A stretch of 64,000 nucleotides of DNA from Comamonas terrigena NBRC 13299 (GTDB lineage: Bacteria; Pseudomonadota; Gammaproteobacteria; Burkholderiales; Burkholderiaceae_C): assembly GCF_006740045.1 (NCBI RefSeq), contig NZ_AP019749.1, positions 4,607,001 to 4,671,000 on the forward strand, written 5' to 3'. The notes beneath the pieces were generated by a model. That model was given only the letters and a program-made list of their open reading frames with translations. It was not told the origin of the DNA and ran no database searches. The translations under genes were made by a program, and so were the position numbers. Shown here one piece after another: positions 18,057 to 26,271 of the stretch (the stretch's first letter is position 1; each line of letters opens with the position of its first letter).

Positions 18057-19007
18057 ATGCTTGCCTACCTGCTGCGACGCATTCTCTACACCCTCCCCAT
18101 CATGCTGGGCGTGGCCCTGCTGTGCTTTGCGCTGGTGCACCTGGCGCCCGGCGATCCGCTGGTCTCGGTGCTGCCGGCCGATGCCTCGGCCGAACTGCAG
18201 GCGCAGATGCGCGAGCTGTACGGCTTCAACCGCCCGCTGCCCGAGCAGTTTGCCCGCTGGGTGTGGCGTGCGCTGCAAGGCGATCTGGGCCAGTCCATCG
18301 CCACCAGCCGCCCCGTGGCCAGCGAGGTGATGACGGCCGTGATCAACACCCTGCGCCTGGCCGTGGTGGCCACGCTGATCGGCTTTGTGCTGGGCAGCCT
18401 GTTCGGCTTTGTGGCCGGCTACTTCCGCAATTCCTGGGTGGACCGCGCCTGCTCCATGCTGTCGGTGCTGGGCGTGAGCGTGCCCCACTACTGGCTGGGC
18501 ATGGTGATGGTCATCATCTTCTCGTCCCAGCTGATGTGGCTGCCGGCCACCGGCGCCGGACCGGGCGGGTCGGGTGACTGGGCCTGGGACCGGGAGCATG
18601 TGCAGTTCATGATCCTGCCGGCCATCACCATGTCGGTGATTCCGCTGGGCATCATCGCCCGCACCGTGCGTGCGCTGGTGGCGGAATTGCTGGACCAGGA
18701 ATTCATCCTCGGCCTCAAGGCCAAGGGTCTGACGCACGTCGGCATCTTCCGCCATGTGCTGAAGAACGCCGCCCCCACCGCCCTGGCCGTGATGGGCCTG
18801 CAGCTGGGCTATCTGCTGGGCGGCTCCATCCTGATCGAGACCGTGTTCTCCTGGCCAGGTACCGGCTTTCTGCTGAACCAGGCCATCTTCCAGCGGGACT
18901 TGCCACTGCTGCAGGGCTCCATCCTGGTGCTGGCCGTGTTCTTCGTGCTGCTGAACCTCATCGTCGACGTGGTGCAGACCCTGCTCGACCCCCGCATCGC
19001 CCGCTGA
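18057..19007 (+). CDS. ABC importer permease, DppB type
   Basis: 316 residues starting MLAYLLRRILYTLPIMLG, the usual DppB N-terminus. About six transmembrane helices; the ATPase-coupling EAA loop is at KAKGLTHVGIFRHVLKNAA. Family hallmarks HLAPGDPL and GSILIETVFSWPGTG are present. Forms the inner-membrane channel with the DppC-type partner encoded 24 bp downstream. Confidence 0.93.
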   Translation: MLAYLLRRILYTLPIMLGVALLCFALVHLAPGDPLVSVLPADASAELQAQMRELYGFNRPLPEQFARWVWRALQGDLGQSIATSRPVASEVMTAVINTLRLAVVATLIGFVLGSLFGFVAGYFRNSWVDRACSMLSVLGVSVPHYWLGMVMVIIFSSQLMWLPATGAGPGGSGDWAWDREHVQFMILPAITMSVIPLGIIARTVRALVAELLDQEFILGLKAKGLTHVGIFRHVLKNAAPTALAVMGLQLGYLLGGSILIETVFSWPGTGFLLNQAIFQRDLPLLQGSILVLAVFFVLLNLIVDVVQTLLDPRIAR

Positions 19008-19031
19008 CCGCCACCTCGAGGAGTCCGTTCC

Positions 19032-19934
19032 ATGACCAGCCTTTCCCTCCCCAACGACGCAGCGGCCCAGGTCCAGCCGCTGCCCGCGCAGCGCTCGCGC
19101 GGCTATTGGTCTTCGGTGCTGCAGCGCCTGTTGCACGACCCGGTCGCCATGGGTGCGGCCGCCGTCATCCTGCTGCTGGTGATCGTGGCCATTCTGTCGC
19201 CGTGGATCGTCCCTTCCGATCCCTATGCCGCCTCCATGCTCAAGCGCCTCAAGCCCATCGGCACCGAAGGCCTGCCGCTGGGCAGCGATGAGCTGGGCCG
19301 CGACCTGCTGTCGCGCCTGATGGTGGGTGCACGCCTGTCGCTGTTCATGGGCATCACCCCAGTGCTGATGGCCTTTGTGATCGGCGCCGGCATCGGCATC
19401 CTGGCGGGCTACGCCGGGGGCCGCACCAACACCGTGATCATGCGCACCATCGATGTGTTCTACGCCTTCCCCTCGGTGCTGTTGGCGATTGCACTGTCCG
19501 GGGCGCTGGGCGCCGGCATCTTCAACTCGCTGGTGTCGCTGACCATCGTGTTCATTCCGCAGATTGCCCGGGTGGCCGAAAGCGTCACCGCCCAGGCCCG
19601 CAACCGCGACTACGTGGAAGCCGCACGCGCCACCGGCGCCCACCCGTTCACCATCGTGCGCGTGCATGTGCTGGGCAATGTGCTGGGGCCGATCTTTGTC
19701 TATTCCACCAGCCTGATTGCGGTGTCGATGATCCTGGCCTCCGGCCTGTCGTTCCTGGGCCTGGGCGTGAAGCCGCCGGAGCCGGAATGGGGGCTAATGC
19801 TCAATACGCTGCGCACCGCCATCTACACCCAGCCCTGGGTGGCGGCCCTGCCCGGTCTGATGATCTTCATCACCTCGATCTCGTTCAATCTTCTGTCCGA
19901 CGGCCTGCGTTCCGCCATGGACAACAAGGGGTAA
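19032..19934 (+). CDS. ABC importer permease, DppC type
   Basis: 300 residues with an N-terminal cytoplasmic tail, the OppC_N-type first helix, GTDELGRD-like segment (LGSDELGRDLLSRLM), about six transmembrane helices and the EAA loop (EAARATGAHPFTIVRVHVL). LSFLGLGVKPPEPEWG is the usual DppC signature. GAGGAG lies before the ATG. Partner of the DppB-type permease. Confidence 0.93.
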   Translation: MTSLSLPNDAAAQVQPLPAQRSRGYWSSVLQRLLHDPVAMGAAAVILLLVIVAILSPWIVPSDPYAASMLKRLKPIGTEGLPLGSDELGRDLLSRLMVGARLSLFMGITPVLMAFVIGAGIGILAGYAGGRTNTVIMRTIDVFYAFPSVLLAIALSGALGAGIFNSLVSLTIVFIPQIARVAESVTAQARNRDYVEAARATGAHPFTIVRVHVLGNVLGPIFVYSTSLIAVSMILASGLSFLGLGVKPPEPEWGLMLNTLRTAIYTQPWVAALPGLMIFITSISFNLLSDGLRSAMDNKG

Positions 19935-19937
19935 GCC

Positions 19938-20975
19938 ATGCCTTTGACCCAAGCAATGCCCGATGTGGGCGGCCCCGCCCAGCCCCTGCTCACCGTGCGT
20001 GGCCTGACCAAGCATTTCCCACTGAAGAATGGTGCCACCGTGCGCGCCGTGGACGGGGTGGATTTTGAGGTGCTCAAGGGCGAGACCCTGGGCGTGGTCG
20101 GTGAATCCGGCTGCGGCAAATCCACCACGGCACGCCTGCTGATGCACCTGATGGATCCCACCAAGGGCGAACTGATTTTTGACGGCCGCACCGTGGGCTC
20201 CCGCGACCTGCCGCTGAAGGAGTTCCGCCGCCAGGTGCAGATGGTGTTCCAGGACAGCTATGCCTCGCTGAACCCGCGGCTGACCATCGAAGACTCCATC
20301 GCCTTCGGCCCCCAGGTGCACGGGGTGTCGCGCAAGGAGGCCGTGGCCCGCGCCCACCACCTGATGGACCGCGTGGGCCTGGCGCCGGCCCGCTTTGCCG
20401 AGCGCTACCCGCACGAGCTGTCCGGCGGACAGCGCCAGCGCATCAACATCGCCCGTGCGCTGGCACTGCAGCCGCGCATGGTGATCCTGGACGAGGCCGT
20501 CTCCGCCCTGGACAAATCGGTGGAAGCACAGGTGCTGAACCTGCTGGCCGAGCTGAAGCGCGAATTCGGCCTGACCTATGTCTTCATCAGCCACGACCTG
20601 GGCGTGGTGCACTACATCAGCGACCGCGTGATGGTGATGTACCTGGGCCAGGTGGCGGAGATCGGCCCGTCCGATGCGCTGTTTGCCGAACCTGCCCACC
20701 CCTACACCAAGGCGCTGCTGTCGTCCGTGCCCAGCATGGACCCCGCCCACCGCACCCAGCAGGCGCCGCTGGCAGGCGATCCGCCCAATCCCATCAACCC
20801 ACCCAGCGGCTGCCGCTTTCACCCCCGCTGCCCCAAGGCCGATGCGGTGTGCGCGCAGCTGGTGCCCGGCATCACCCAGGTGCAGCTGCACCACAGCGCG
20901 CGCTGCCTGGTGCACGAGCCCGGCAGCGGCCATCCGCTGGCCCCGGCGGCCGGCTGCATTCCTTTGGCTGCTTGA
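19938..20975 (+). CDS. ABC importer ATPase, DppF/OppF type
   Basis: 345 residues. Walker A GESGCGKSTTAR, Q-loop VFQDSYASLNPR, signature LSGGQRQRINIARAL, Walker B MVILDEAVSALD and H-loop SHDLGVV are all intact; the C-terminal oligopeptide/dipeptide extension with Cys-containing GCRFHPRCPKAD is present. It starts 3 bp after the DppC-type stop and forms a heterodimer with the ATPase encoded next. The F-type ATPase precedes the D-type, the reverse of the usual order. Confidence 0.93.
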   Translation: MPLTQAMPDVGGPAQPLLTVRGLTKHFPLKNGATVRAVDGVDFEVLKGETLGVVGESGCGKSTTARLLMHLMDPTKGELIFDGRTVGSRDLPLKEFRRQVQMVFQDSYASLNPRLTIEDSIAFGPQVHGVSRKEAVARAHHLMDRVGLAPARFAERYPHELSGGQRQRINIARALALQPRMVILDEAVSALDKSVEAQVLNLLAELKREFGLTYVFISHDLGVVHYISDRVMVMYLGQVAEIGPSDALFAEPAHPYTKALLSSVPSMDPAHRTQQAPLAGDPPNPINPPSGCRFHPRCPKADAVCAQLVPGITQVQLHHSARCLVHEPGSGHPLAPAAGCIPLAA

Positions 20976-20989
20976 TGGAAAGGCACGCA

Positions 20990-22015
20990 ATGAGCACCCC
21001 CACCCCCTCCACCGCCCCTGTGGTGGCGATTGAAGACCTGAACATCCAGTTCACCGGCGGCAGGAAACCGGTGCAGGCCGTCAGCGGCGTGAGCCTGTCC
21101 GTGCGTCCGGGCGAAGCCGTAGCGCTGATCGGCGAATCGGGCTCCGGCAAGAGCGTGACCTTGCGCACCCTGCTGCGCCTGCATCCCGAGCGCAAGACCA
21201 CCATGAAGGGCAAGGTGCAGGTGGCCGGCCACGATGTGCTGGCCCTGCAGGGCAAGGCGCTGAACGACTTTCGCGGCAAGACCTGCGCCATGATTTTTCA
21301 GGATCCGCTGCTGGCCCTGGACCCGGTCTATCCGGTGGGCGCACAGATTGTGGAAGCCATCCGCCGCCACGAACCCGGCGTGCGCAAGGCCGAAGCGGAG
21401 CAACGCGCGCTGCAGTTGTTCCAGCGCGTGAGCATTCCCAGCCCGGAACAACGCCTGAAGGCCTACCCGCATGAGATGTCGGGCGGCATGCGCCAGCGCG
21501 CCATGATTGCCCTGGCCCTGGCCTGCAATCCGCAGGTGCTGCTCGCGGACGAACCCACCACCGCACTGGACGCCACGGTGCAGATCCAGGTACTGCTGCT
21601 GCTGCGCGAACTGCAACGCGAGCTGGGCCTGGGTGTGATCTTTGTGACGCACGACATCGGCGCCGCCGTGGAAGTGGCCGACCGCATTGCCGTGATGTAC
21701 GCCGGCCGCATCGTGGAAGAGGGCACGGCCGAGCAGCTGATCCGCAGCCCGCGCCACCCCTACACCATGGCACTGCTGCAAAGCCGCTCGCACGGGGCCA
21801 TGGAACGTGGCCAGCCCCTGCAGACCATTGGCGGCGCACCGCCCGACCTGACCGCCATTCCACCCGGATGCGCTTTTGCACCACGCTGCCGCCTGGCACA
21901 GGATGCCTGCCTGCAGGCCGTACCCAGCCCGGTCACGCTGGCGCCTGGCCACATGGCCCGCTGCATCCGCACCGATGCCTCGGCCGCGCTGGCCCCCCAG
22001 TTGCTGGCGGCCTGA
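20990..22015 (+). CDS. ABC importer ATPase, DppD/OppD type
   Basis: 341 residues. Walker [14 protein letters not shown]-loop [11 protein letters not shown], signature [15 protein letters not shown], Walker [13 protein letters not shown] and H-loop THDIGAAVE are intact, with a C-terminal Cys-rich [14 protein letters not shown] (possible Fe-S or structural site seen in this subfamily). The start is ATG 20990 with GGAAAGG upstream. Last component of the importer. Confidence 0.93.
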   Translation: MSTPTPSTAPVVAIEDLNIQFTGGRKPVQAVSGVSLSVRPGEAVALIGESGSGKSVTLRTLLRLHPERKTTMKGKVQVAGHDVLALQGKALNDFRGKTCAMIFQDPLLALDPVYPVGAQIVEAIRRHEPGVRKAEAEQRALQLFQRVSIPSPEQRLKAYPHEMSGGMRQRAMIALALACNPQVLLADEPTTALDATVQIQVLLLLRELQRELGLGVIFVTHDIGAAVEVADRIAVMYAGRIVEEGTAEQLIRSPRHPYTMALLQSRSHGAMERGQPLQTIGGAPPDLTAIPPGCAFAPRCRLAQDACLQAVPSPVTLAPGHMARCIRTDASAALAPQLLAA

Positions 22016-22155
22016 CGCGCGTTGACGCCGCAGGTGCTGCCCCGTGCGTGTCCCTATGGGCTCTGCATGCGCCATGCAGGTGAATCCCTGGAGACCACGG
22101 CTCGCAGCACCTGCTCGCAAGCACCATTCCCCCCTGTCCTTCCACGAGACTTGCC

Positions 22156-23337
22156 ATGCCCTTGAACGACCCTGCACACGCTTTTGTTCCCTACCCCGAT
22201 GTGCCCGTGCCCCACGCCGGCACCGGCCCCCTGAGCGGTCTGTATTTCGGTGTCAAAGACCTGTTTGACGTAGCCGGCTACCCCACCAGTGGCGGCAACC
22301 CGCTGGTGCTGGCCATGTCGGGCACCAAGACCGCCAACGCCCCCACGGTGCAGAAGCTGCTGGATGCCGGCGCCGCACTGGCCGGCAAGACGGTGACGGA
22401 CGAGCTGGCCTTCTCCATGAATGGCAACAACGCCCACTTTGGCGCCCCCCTGAACGGCGCAGCACCCGATCGCATCACCGGCGGCTCGTCGTCCGGTTCG
22501 GCCTCGGCCGTGTCCAGCAGGCTGTGCGACTTTGCGCTGGGCACCGACACCGGCGGCTCCGTGCGCGCACCGGCCAGCCACTGCGGCCTGTACGGCATCC
22601 GCCCCACGCACGGCCGCGTCAGCCTGGCATCGGCCCTGGCCCTGTGCCACAGCCTGGACACCTGCGGCTGGTTCGCCCGCGATGCCCACACCTTTGCCCG
22701 CGTGGCCGATGTGCTGCTGGAGGCGGACACCGCCCCGCTGCCGGCCGCGCCCCGCCTGCTGTCGCCCACCGACGTCTGGGGCCTGACCGCCCCCGCCGTC
22801 CGCCCGGCCTGGGACGGCGCGCTGCAGCAGATCGCACGCACCTTCGGCCCCAGCACCGACACCGGCCTGGTGCTGGAATCGTTCGATGCCATGTACTGGG
22901 CCTTCCGCTACGTGCAGGGTCACGAGGCCTGGATGACCGATGGTGCTTTCATCGAGCGCTACGCGCCCGTGCTGGGTCCCGGCGTGAAGGAACGCTTTGC
23001 ATGGTCCAAAGAAGTGACCGATGCCCAGTTCGTTCAGGCCAGCCAGTTCCGCGAACGCTTCCGCCAGCACCTGACCGCACTGCTGGGCGATGATGGCGTG
23101 CTGGTGCTGCCCACCATGCCCGACATTGCTCCGCTGCGCTCCGCCGATGAGGCGTCGCTGGAGGCCTACCGCAACAACGCCGTGCAGATGCTGTGCATTG
23201 CCGGCCTGTCCGGCTTCCCCCAGATCTCGCTGCCGCTGGCCGGGCGCGAGGGGGCGCCGCTGGGCATCTCGCTGCTGGGACCGAAGGGTAGCGACCGCAG
23301 CCTGATCGCGATGGCGGAAAAGCTGGCGCAGGCCTGA
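22156..23337 (+). CDS. Amidase-signature family amidohydrolase
   Basis: 393 residues with the Ser-cisSer-Lys triad: Lys in FGVKDLFD, Gly/Ser-rich ITGGSSSGSASAV, and nucleophile region GTDTGGSVRAPASHCGLYGI. It is shorter than GatA (~480) and resembles the compact amidases near ureide or triazine genes (AtzE-like). The physiological amide is unknown. It follows the ABC importer by 140 bp in the same direction and probably processes the imported compound or a downstream intermediate. Confidence 0.9.
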   Translation: MPLNDPAHAFVPYPDVPVPHAGTGPLSGLYFGVKDLFDVAGYPTSGGNPLVLAMSGTKTANAPTVQKLLDAGAALAGKTVTDELAFSMNGNNAHFGAPLNGAAPDRITGGSSSGSASAVSSRLCDFALGTDTGGSVRAPASHCGLYGIRPTHGRVSLASALALCHSLDTCGWFARDAHTFARVADVLLEADTAPLPAAPRLLSPTDVWGLTAPAVRPAWDGALQQIARTFGPSTDTGLVLESFDAMYWAFRYVQGHEAWMTDGAFIERYAPVLGPGVKERFAWSKEVTDAQFVQASQFRERFRQHLTALLGDDGVLVLPTMPDIAPLRSADEASLEAYRNNAVQMLCIAGLSGFPQISLPLAGREGAPLGISLLGPKGSDRSLIAMAEKLAQA

Positions 23338-23382
23338 ATCCGGCGCTACGGAGCTGCTCCCGACACCATCGCGGGATGTGAA

Positions 23383-23406
23383 GCAGACCGGCTCTGGCTG
23401 GTCTGC
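23383..23406. repeat. Inverted repeat after the amidase gene
   Basis: GCAGACC (23383-23389) and GGTCTGC (23400-23406) around a 10-nt loop, 46 bp after the amidase stop; followed at ~23420 by a second small hairpin (GCCCGCAAGG...CGGGC). No clear T-tract, so Rho-independent termination is doubtful. Confidence 0.45.
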
Positions 23407-23526
23407 TGCGGGACCTGCCCGCAAGGCCCTTTCGGGCTCACTCACCGCTGTTGTGGGCCGCTGGGCGCCCATCTCTGCGGCATCCGCATGCGCGCCAGCC
23501 CGGCGCGCTGCGGGCCGGCGGCGGCC

Positions 23527-24087
23527 TTATTGCAGCAGAGCCACCGTCAGCGCGGGGTCCACCCCGCAGACATCGCAATCCACCTGCGCAGCGCGCCGCT
23601 CCACCACCGCAAAATCCCCGCCTTCCACGGCCAGCAGCGCGTGGTGCCAGGTACCCGGTGCCAGCACCACCCCCTGGCGGCCATCGGTGATGAAAGCATG
23701 TAGATCGGCTGCCTGCGGTGCCGGGCCCGGACGGGCCACGACCACCACAAAGCGCTGCGTGCCCAGCGGAACAAAGGTCTGGCTGCCCAGGGCATGGCGC
23801 TCCATCTCCACCACCTGCAGCGGAAACTGCCGCGCCTGGGCACGGAACAGGGCCAGTGTGGGCACGCCGCCGTCGGCGGTGAGCTGCAGATCGGCCAGCA
23901 GGTCATAGCGCCGGGCATTGCCGCTGTTGATGCTGCGCTGCGGCAGCGTCGCGGCTTGGCCGTCCACCGCCACGACCTGGCCAAAAGGGGCAAAGGCGGC
24001 AGGGGTCAACGGCTGCGCCGCCAGCACCAGACCGGAGTTGATGGAAACAGCGGCAGAAGCCGTGGAAGAAAAGGAAGGGCTGTGCAT
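23527..24087 (-). CDS. allA: Ureidoglycolate lyase (AllA family)
   Basis: 186 residues. AllA splits ureidoglycolate into glyoxylate and urea, the last step of allantoin degradation. Recognised by PLTPAAFAPFGQVV near the N-terminus, the INSGNARRYDLLADL segment, MERHALGSQTFVPLG and APGTWHHALLAVE with the cupin-type His. About 25 residues longer at the N-terminus than E. coli AllA. ATG 24087 has GGGGAA upstream. It converges with the amidase gene, so it is a separate transcript; two palindromic sites lie upstream. Confidence 0.88.
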   Translation of the reverse strand: MHSPSFSSTASAAVSINSGLVLAAQPLTPAAFAPFGQVVAVDGQAATLPQRSINSGNARRYDLLADLQLTADGGVPTLALFRAQARQFPLQVVEMERHALGSQTFVPLGTQRFVVVVARPGPAPQAADLHAFITDGRQGVVLAPGTWHHALLAVEGGDFAVVERRAAQVDCDVCGVDPALTVALLQ

Positions 24088-24161
24088 GCTGTTCCCCAAG
24101 CAATTGCAATGCCGGGGGGCACTTACCCACAGGCGCGGTGCGCCATGGCGCGTGGTCGCGC

Positions 24162-24260
24162 GTGAAAAAACGTTTTCACCCTGCACCGTCGCCACCACAA
24201 GACCCAGGTACGCCGCAGCGAATGATGGGTTCCAGCGCGCCGCCGTTGCAAAACGCTTTT
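24162..24260. promoter_or_regulatory. Two LacI-like palindromic sites upstream of allA
   Basis: Site 1: GTGAAAA-AACG-TTTTCAC (24162-24179), containing the palindrome AAAACGTTTT. Site 2: AAAACGCTTTT (24250-24260), 83 bp away. Both lie in the 221-bp gap between allA and the divergent-side lipoprotein gene. Central CG palindromes flanked by A/T tracts resemble LacI/GntR operators. Confidence 0.4.
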
Positions 24261-24308
24261 CAGCCGTGGCCACCTCGACCATCGGCGTGGCCTTGCTGCG
24301 GCAAGGCC

Positions 24309-24689
24309 TTACTTGGGCGCACCCAGGCGCTGCTTGTCGCCTTCGCCCTGTCCATCCGAGATGGCCGCCGCCTGGCCCGCAGCAGGGTTCACGGCACCCC
24401 CTTCATCCCTGGGGCCTTCGCTCTTGGGCGCCGCTTCGGTGGCCGTGGCCTGGGGCAAGGCTGCCAACGGCGGCAGCGGGGCACGCAAGGCATCGGGTTT
24501 GGAGGGCGGCAACACGCTGTGGGCGGTGACGATGGGGTCGCCAAACAGCGGTTTGCTGGGAATGGGCTGGTCAAAGTGCGTGGGGGCGGCCATGGGAAAG
24601 GCGTTGCCGGCATGCGCGTCCGGCTGAGGGCTGCAGGCGGCCAGCAGGGCGGCGGCGCAGGCGGTGGTCATCACGAAGCGGGTGGGCAT
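24309..24689 (-). CDS. Small Pro/Ala-rich lipoprotein
   Basis: 126 residues with a lipoprotein signal peptide ending LLAAC (Cys at 19), then a low-complexity Pro/Ala-rich chain without recognisable domain. GGAAAGC precedes the start. Probably an outer-membrane-anchored protein of unknown function; no homologue is recognised. Confidence 0.75.
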   Translation of the reverse strand: MPTRFVMTTACAAALLAACSPQPDAHAGNAFPMAAPTHFDQPIPSKPLFGDPIVTAHSVLPPSKPDALRAPLPPLAALPQATATEAAPKSEGPRDEGGAVNPAAGQAAAISDGQGEGDKQRLGAPK

Positions 24690-24863
24690 AGAGGGCTTTC
24701 CTTTCCGGCCCCGGCAGGAGCCTGATCCGCCAGCATGCGCGCCTGGGCCGCTGCGGTCTGTAGGTCCAGGCCCTCAGGTGCGGCCTCCTGGCCAGCCCGT
24801 GCTGTCTGCCGGGGGCCTCTGCGGATGGAGGCCCTGCGGCGCATACGCCACCGGCGCAGATGT

Positions 24864-24890
24864 AAAAAAGGAGCGGCCCGTACGGGCCGC
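24864..24890 (-). terminator. Terminator after the Bug protein gene at 24964
   Basis: Minus strand GCGGCCC-GTAC-GGGCCGC followed by TCC and six T residues, 73 bp after the stop. Confidence 0.85.
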
Positions 24891-24963
24891 ACCGATATCG
24901 GAAGCGAAAACAGTGCGCCCACCAGGCCGCCGGCACCCATGCGGTGCCTGGCCTGGGAGGGGC

Positions 24964-25968
24964 TTACTCCAGCGTGATCTTGGCGGTCTTGATCACTTCG
25001 CGCCACTTGCCCACTTCGCTGTTCAGGAACGCGGTGGAAGCCTTGGGATCCAGGCCCGAGGGCAGCACGCCACCGGCGTCCAGCTTGGTCTTCACGTCGG
25101 CATCGGTCAGGGCCTTGGCGATTTCCTTGTACAGGCGGTCGATGATGGGCTGGGGCGTGCCGGCGGGCACAGCGGCCATGAACCAGGCGTCGGCCATGAA
25201 GCCCTTCAGGCCGGCCTCGGTGGTGGTGGGCACATCGGGCATGGAAGGCAGGCGTGTGTCATGGGCCACAGCCAGGGCACGCACATTGCCGGCCTTGAGT
25301 TGCGAGTTGATGGTGACGGCGGTCAGGAAGCCAAAGTCTGTCTCGCCCGCCACCAGCGACACCACGGACGGAGCGCTGCCCTTGTACGGCACGTGCGTGA
25401 CCTTGACCTTGGACTGGATGGCGTAGAGCTCGCCGCCCATGTGGTTGGGGCCGCCGGTGCCCGACGAGGGGTAGTTCAGCTTGCCGGGGTTGGCTTTGGC
25501 GGCCGCCGTCAGGTCACCCAGCGATTTCAGCGGGCTGTTGGCGCCCACCGTCAGCACCAGCGGGCTGCGGCCCACCAGGCTGACCGGGGCCAGGTCCTTG
25601 AGCGGGTTGTAGGGCAGCTTGGGGTACAGGCCGGGGGCCATGGACATGCCGCCCACATCACCCAGCACCAGGGTGTAGCCGTCGGCCGGCGACTTGGCGA
25701 CGCGGTCCACGCCGATGGTGCCGTTGGCACCCGGCTTGTTTTCCACCACCACCGAGACGTTCATGCTCTCGCTCATCTTCTGGGCCAGCAGACGGCCCAC
25801 GATGTCGGTGGAGCCGCCGGCCGAGAACGGGATCACCAGCGTGATGGGCTTGCTGGGGTAGTCCGCAGCGTGCACGGCAGGCGATGCCAGGGCGGCCACA
25901 GCGGCGGCCAGCCCGCACAGGGCGCGGACCGGGGAAATGGCGGCAAGACGGGAGAGCGATGTCGTCAT
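24964..25968 (-). CDS. Bug/TctC-family solute-binding protein
   Basis: 334 residues with a signal peptide cleaved near VHAADYPSKP. Family motifs: ITLVIPFSAGGSTDIVGRLL, VENKPGANGTIGVD, VTHVPYKGSAPSVVSLVAGE. GAGG precedes ATG 25968. The ligand is unknown; no TctAB or other transport partner adjoins. Divergent from maeB, but a metabolic link to malate is only a guess. Confidence 0.92.
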   Translation of the reverse strand: MTTSLSRLAAISPVRALCGLAAAVAALASPAVHAADYPSKPITLVIPFSAGGSTDIVGRLLAQKMSESMNVSVVVENKPGANGTIGVDRVAKSPADGYTLVLGDVGGMSMAPGLYPKLPYNPLKDLAPVSLVGRSPLVLTVGANSPLKSLGDLTAAAKANPGKLNYPSSGTGGPNHMGGELYAIQSKVKVTHVPYKGSAPSVVSLVAGETDFGFLTAVTINSQLKAGNVRALAVAHDTRLPSMPDVPTTTEAGLKGFMADAWFMAAVPAGTPQPIIDRLYKEIAKALTDADVKTKLDAGGVLPSGLDPKASTAFLNSEVGKWREVIKTAKITLE

Positions 25969-26271
25969 CAGAACCTCTAATGCTGGTTTAGTGAAATTGA
26001 ATTGCGCGCAGCATAGCCGCAAAAAGTGCCTGCCTGGACAAGGCGCAGTCAGGTTATGCGTTTTATTTATTCAAACCACCTGTTTTTTGCATTGATTTAC
26101 TGCATGGTAGGTGAAGTAGTTTCTCTTTTCAGAGGGAGATGACCCTGATATTTTTGATAGCGCCCAGCCTACAATGCCCCTTCAATTCCACTATTCGCCC
26201 CGATTGCACAGTGCCGCCATGGCGGCGGCCTGCCGAGGGCGAGAGATACCTCTGAAGTTTGGAGACGCTCG
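25969..26271. promoter_or_regulatory. AT-rich divergent promoter region between Bug gene and maeB
   Basis: 303 bp without coding potential and noticeably AT-rich in 26050-26160. TACAAT at 26170-26175 is a good -10 for maeB, with a weak CTGATA at 26145 as possible -35 (19-bp spacer). No clear regulator dyad or riboswitch was recognised. Confidence 0.5.
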
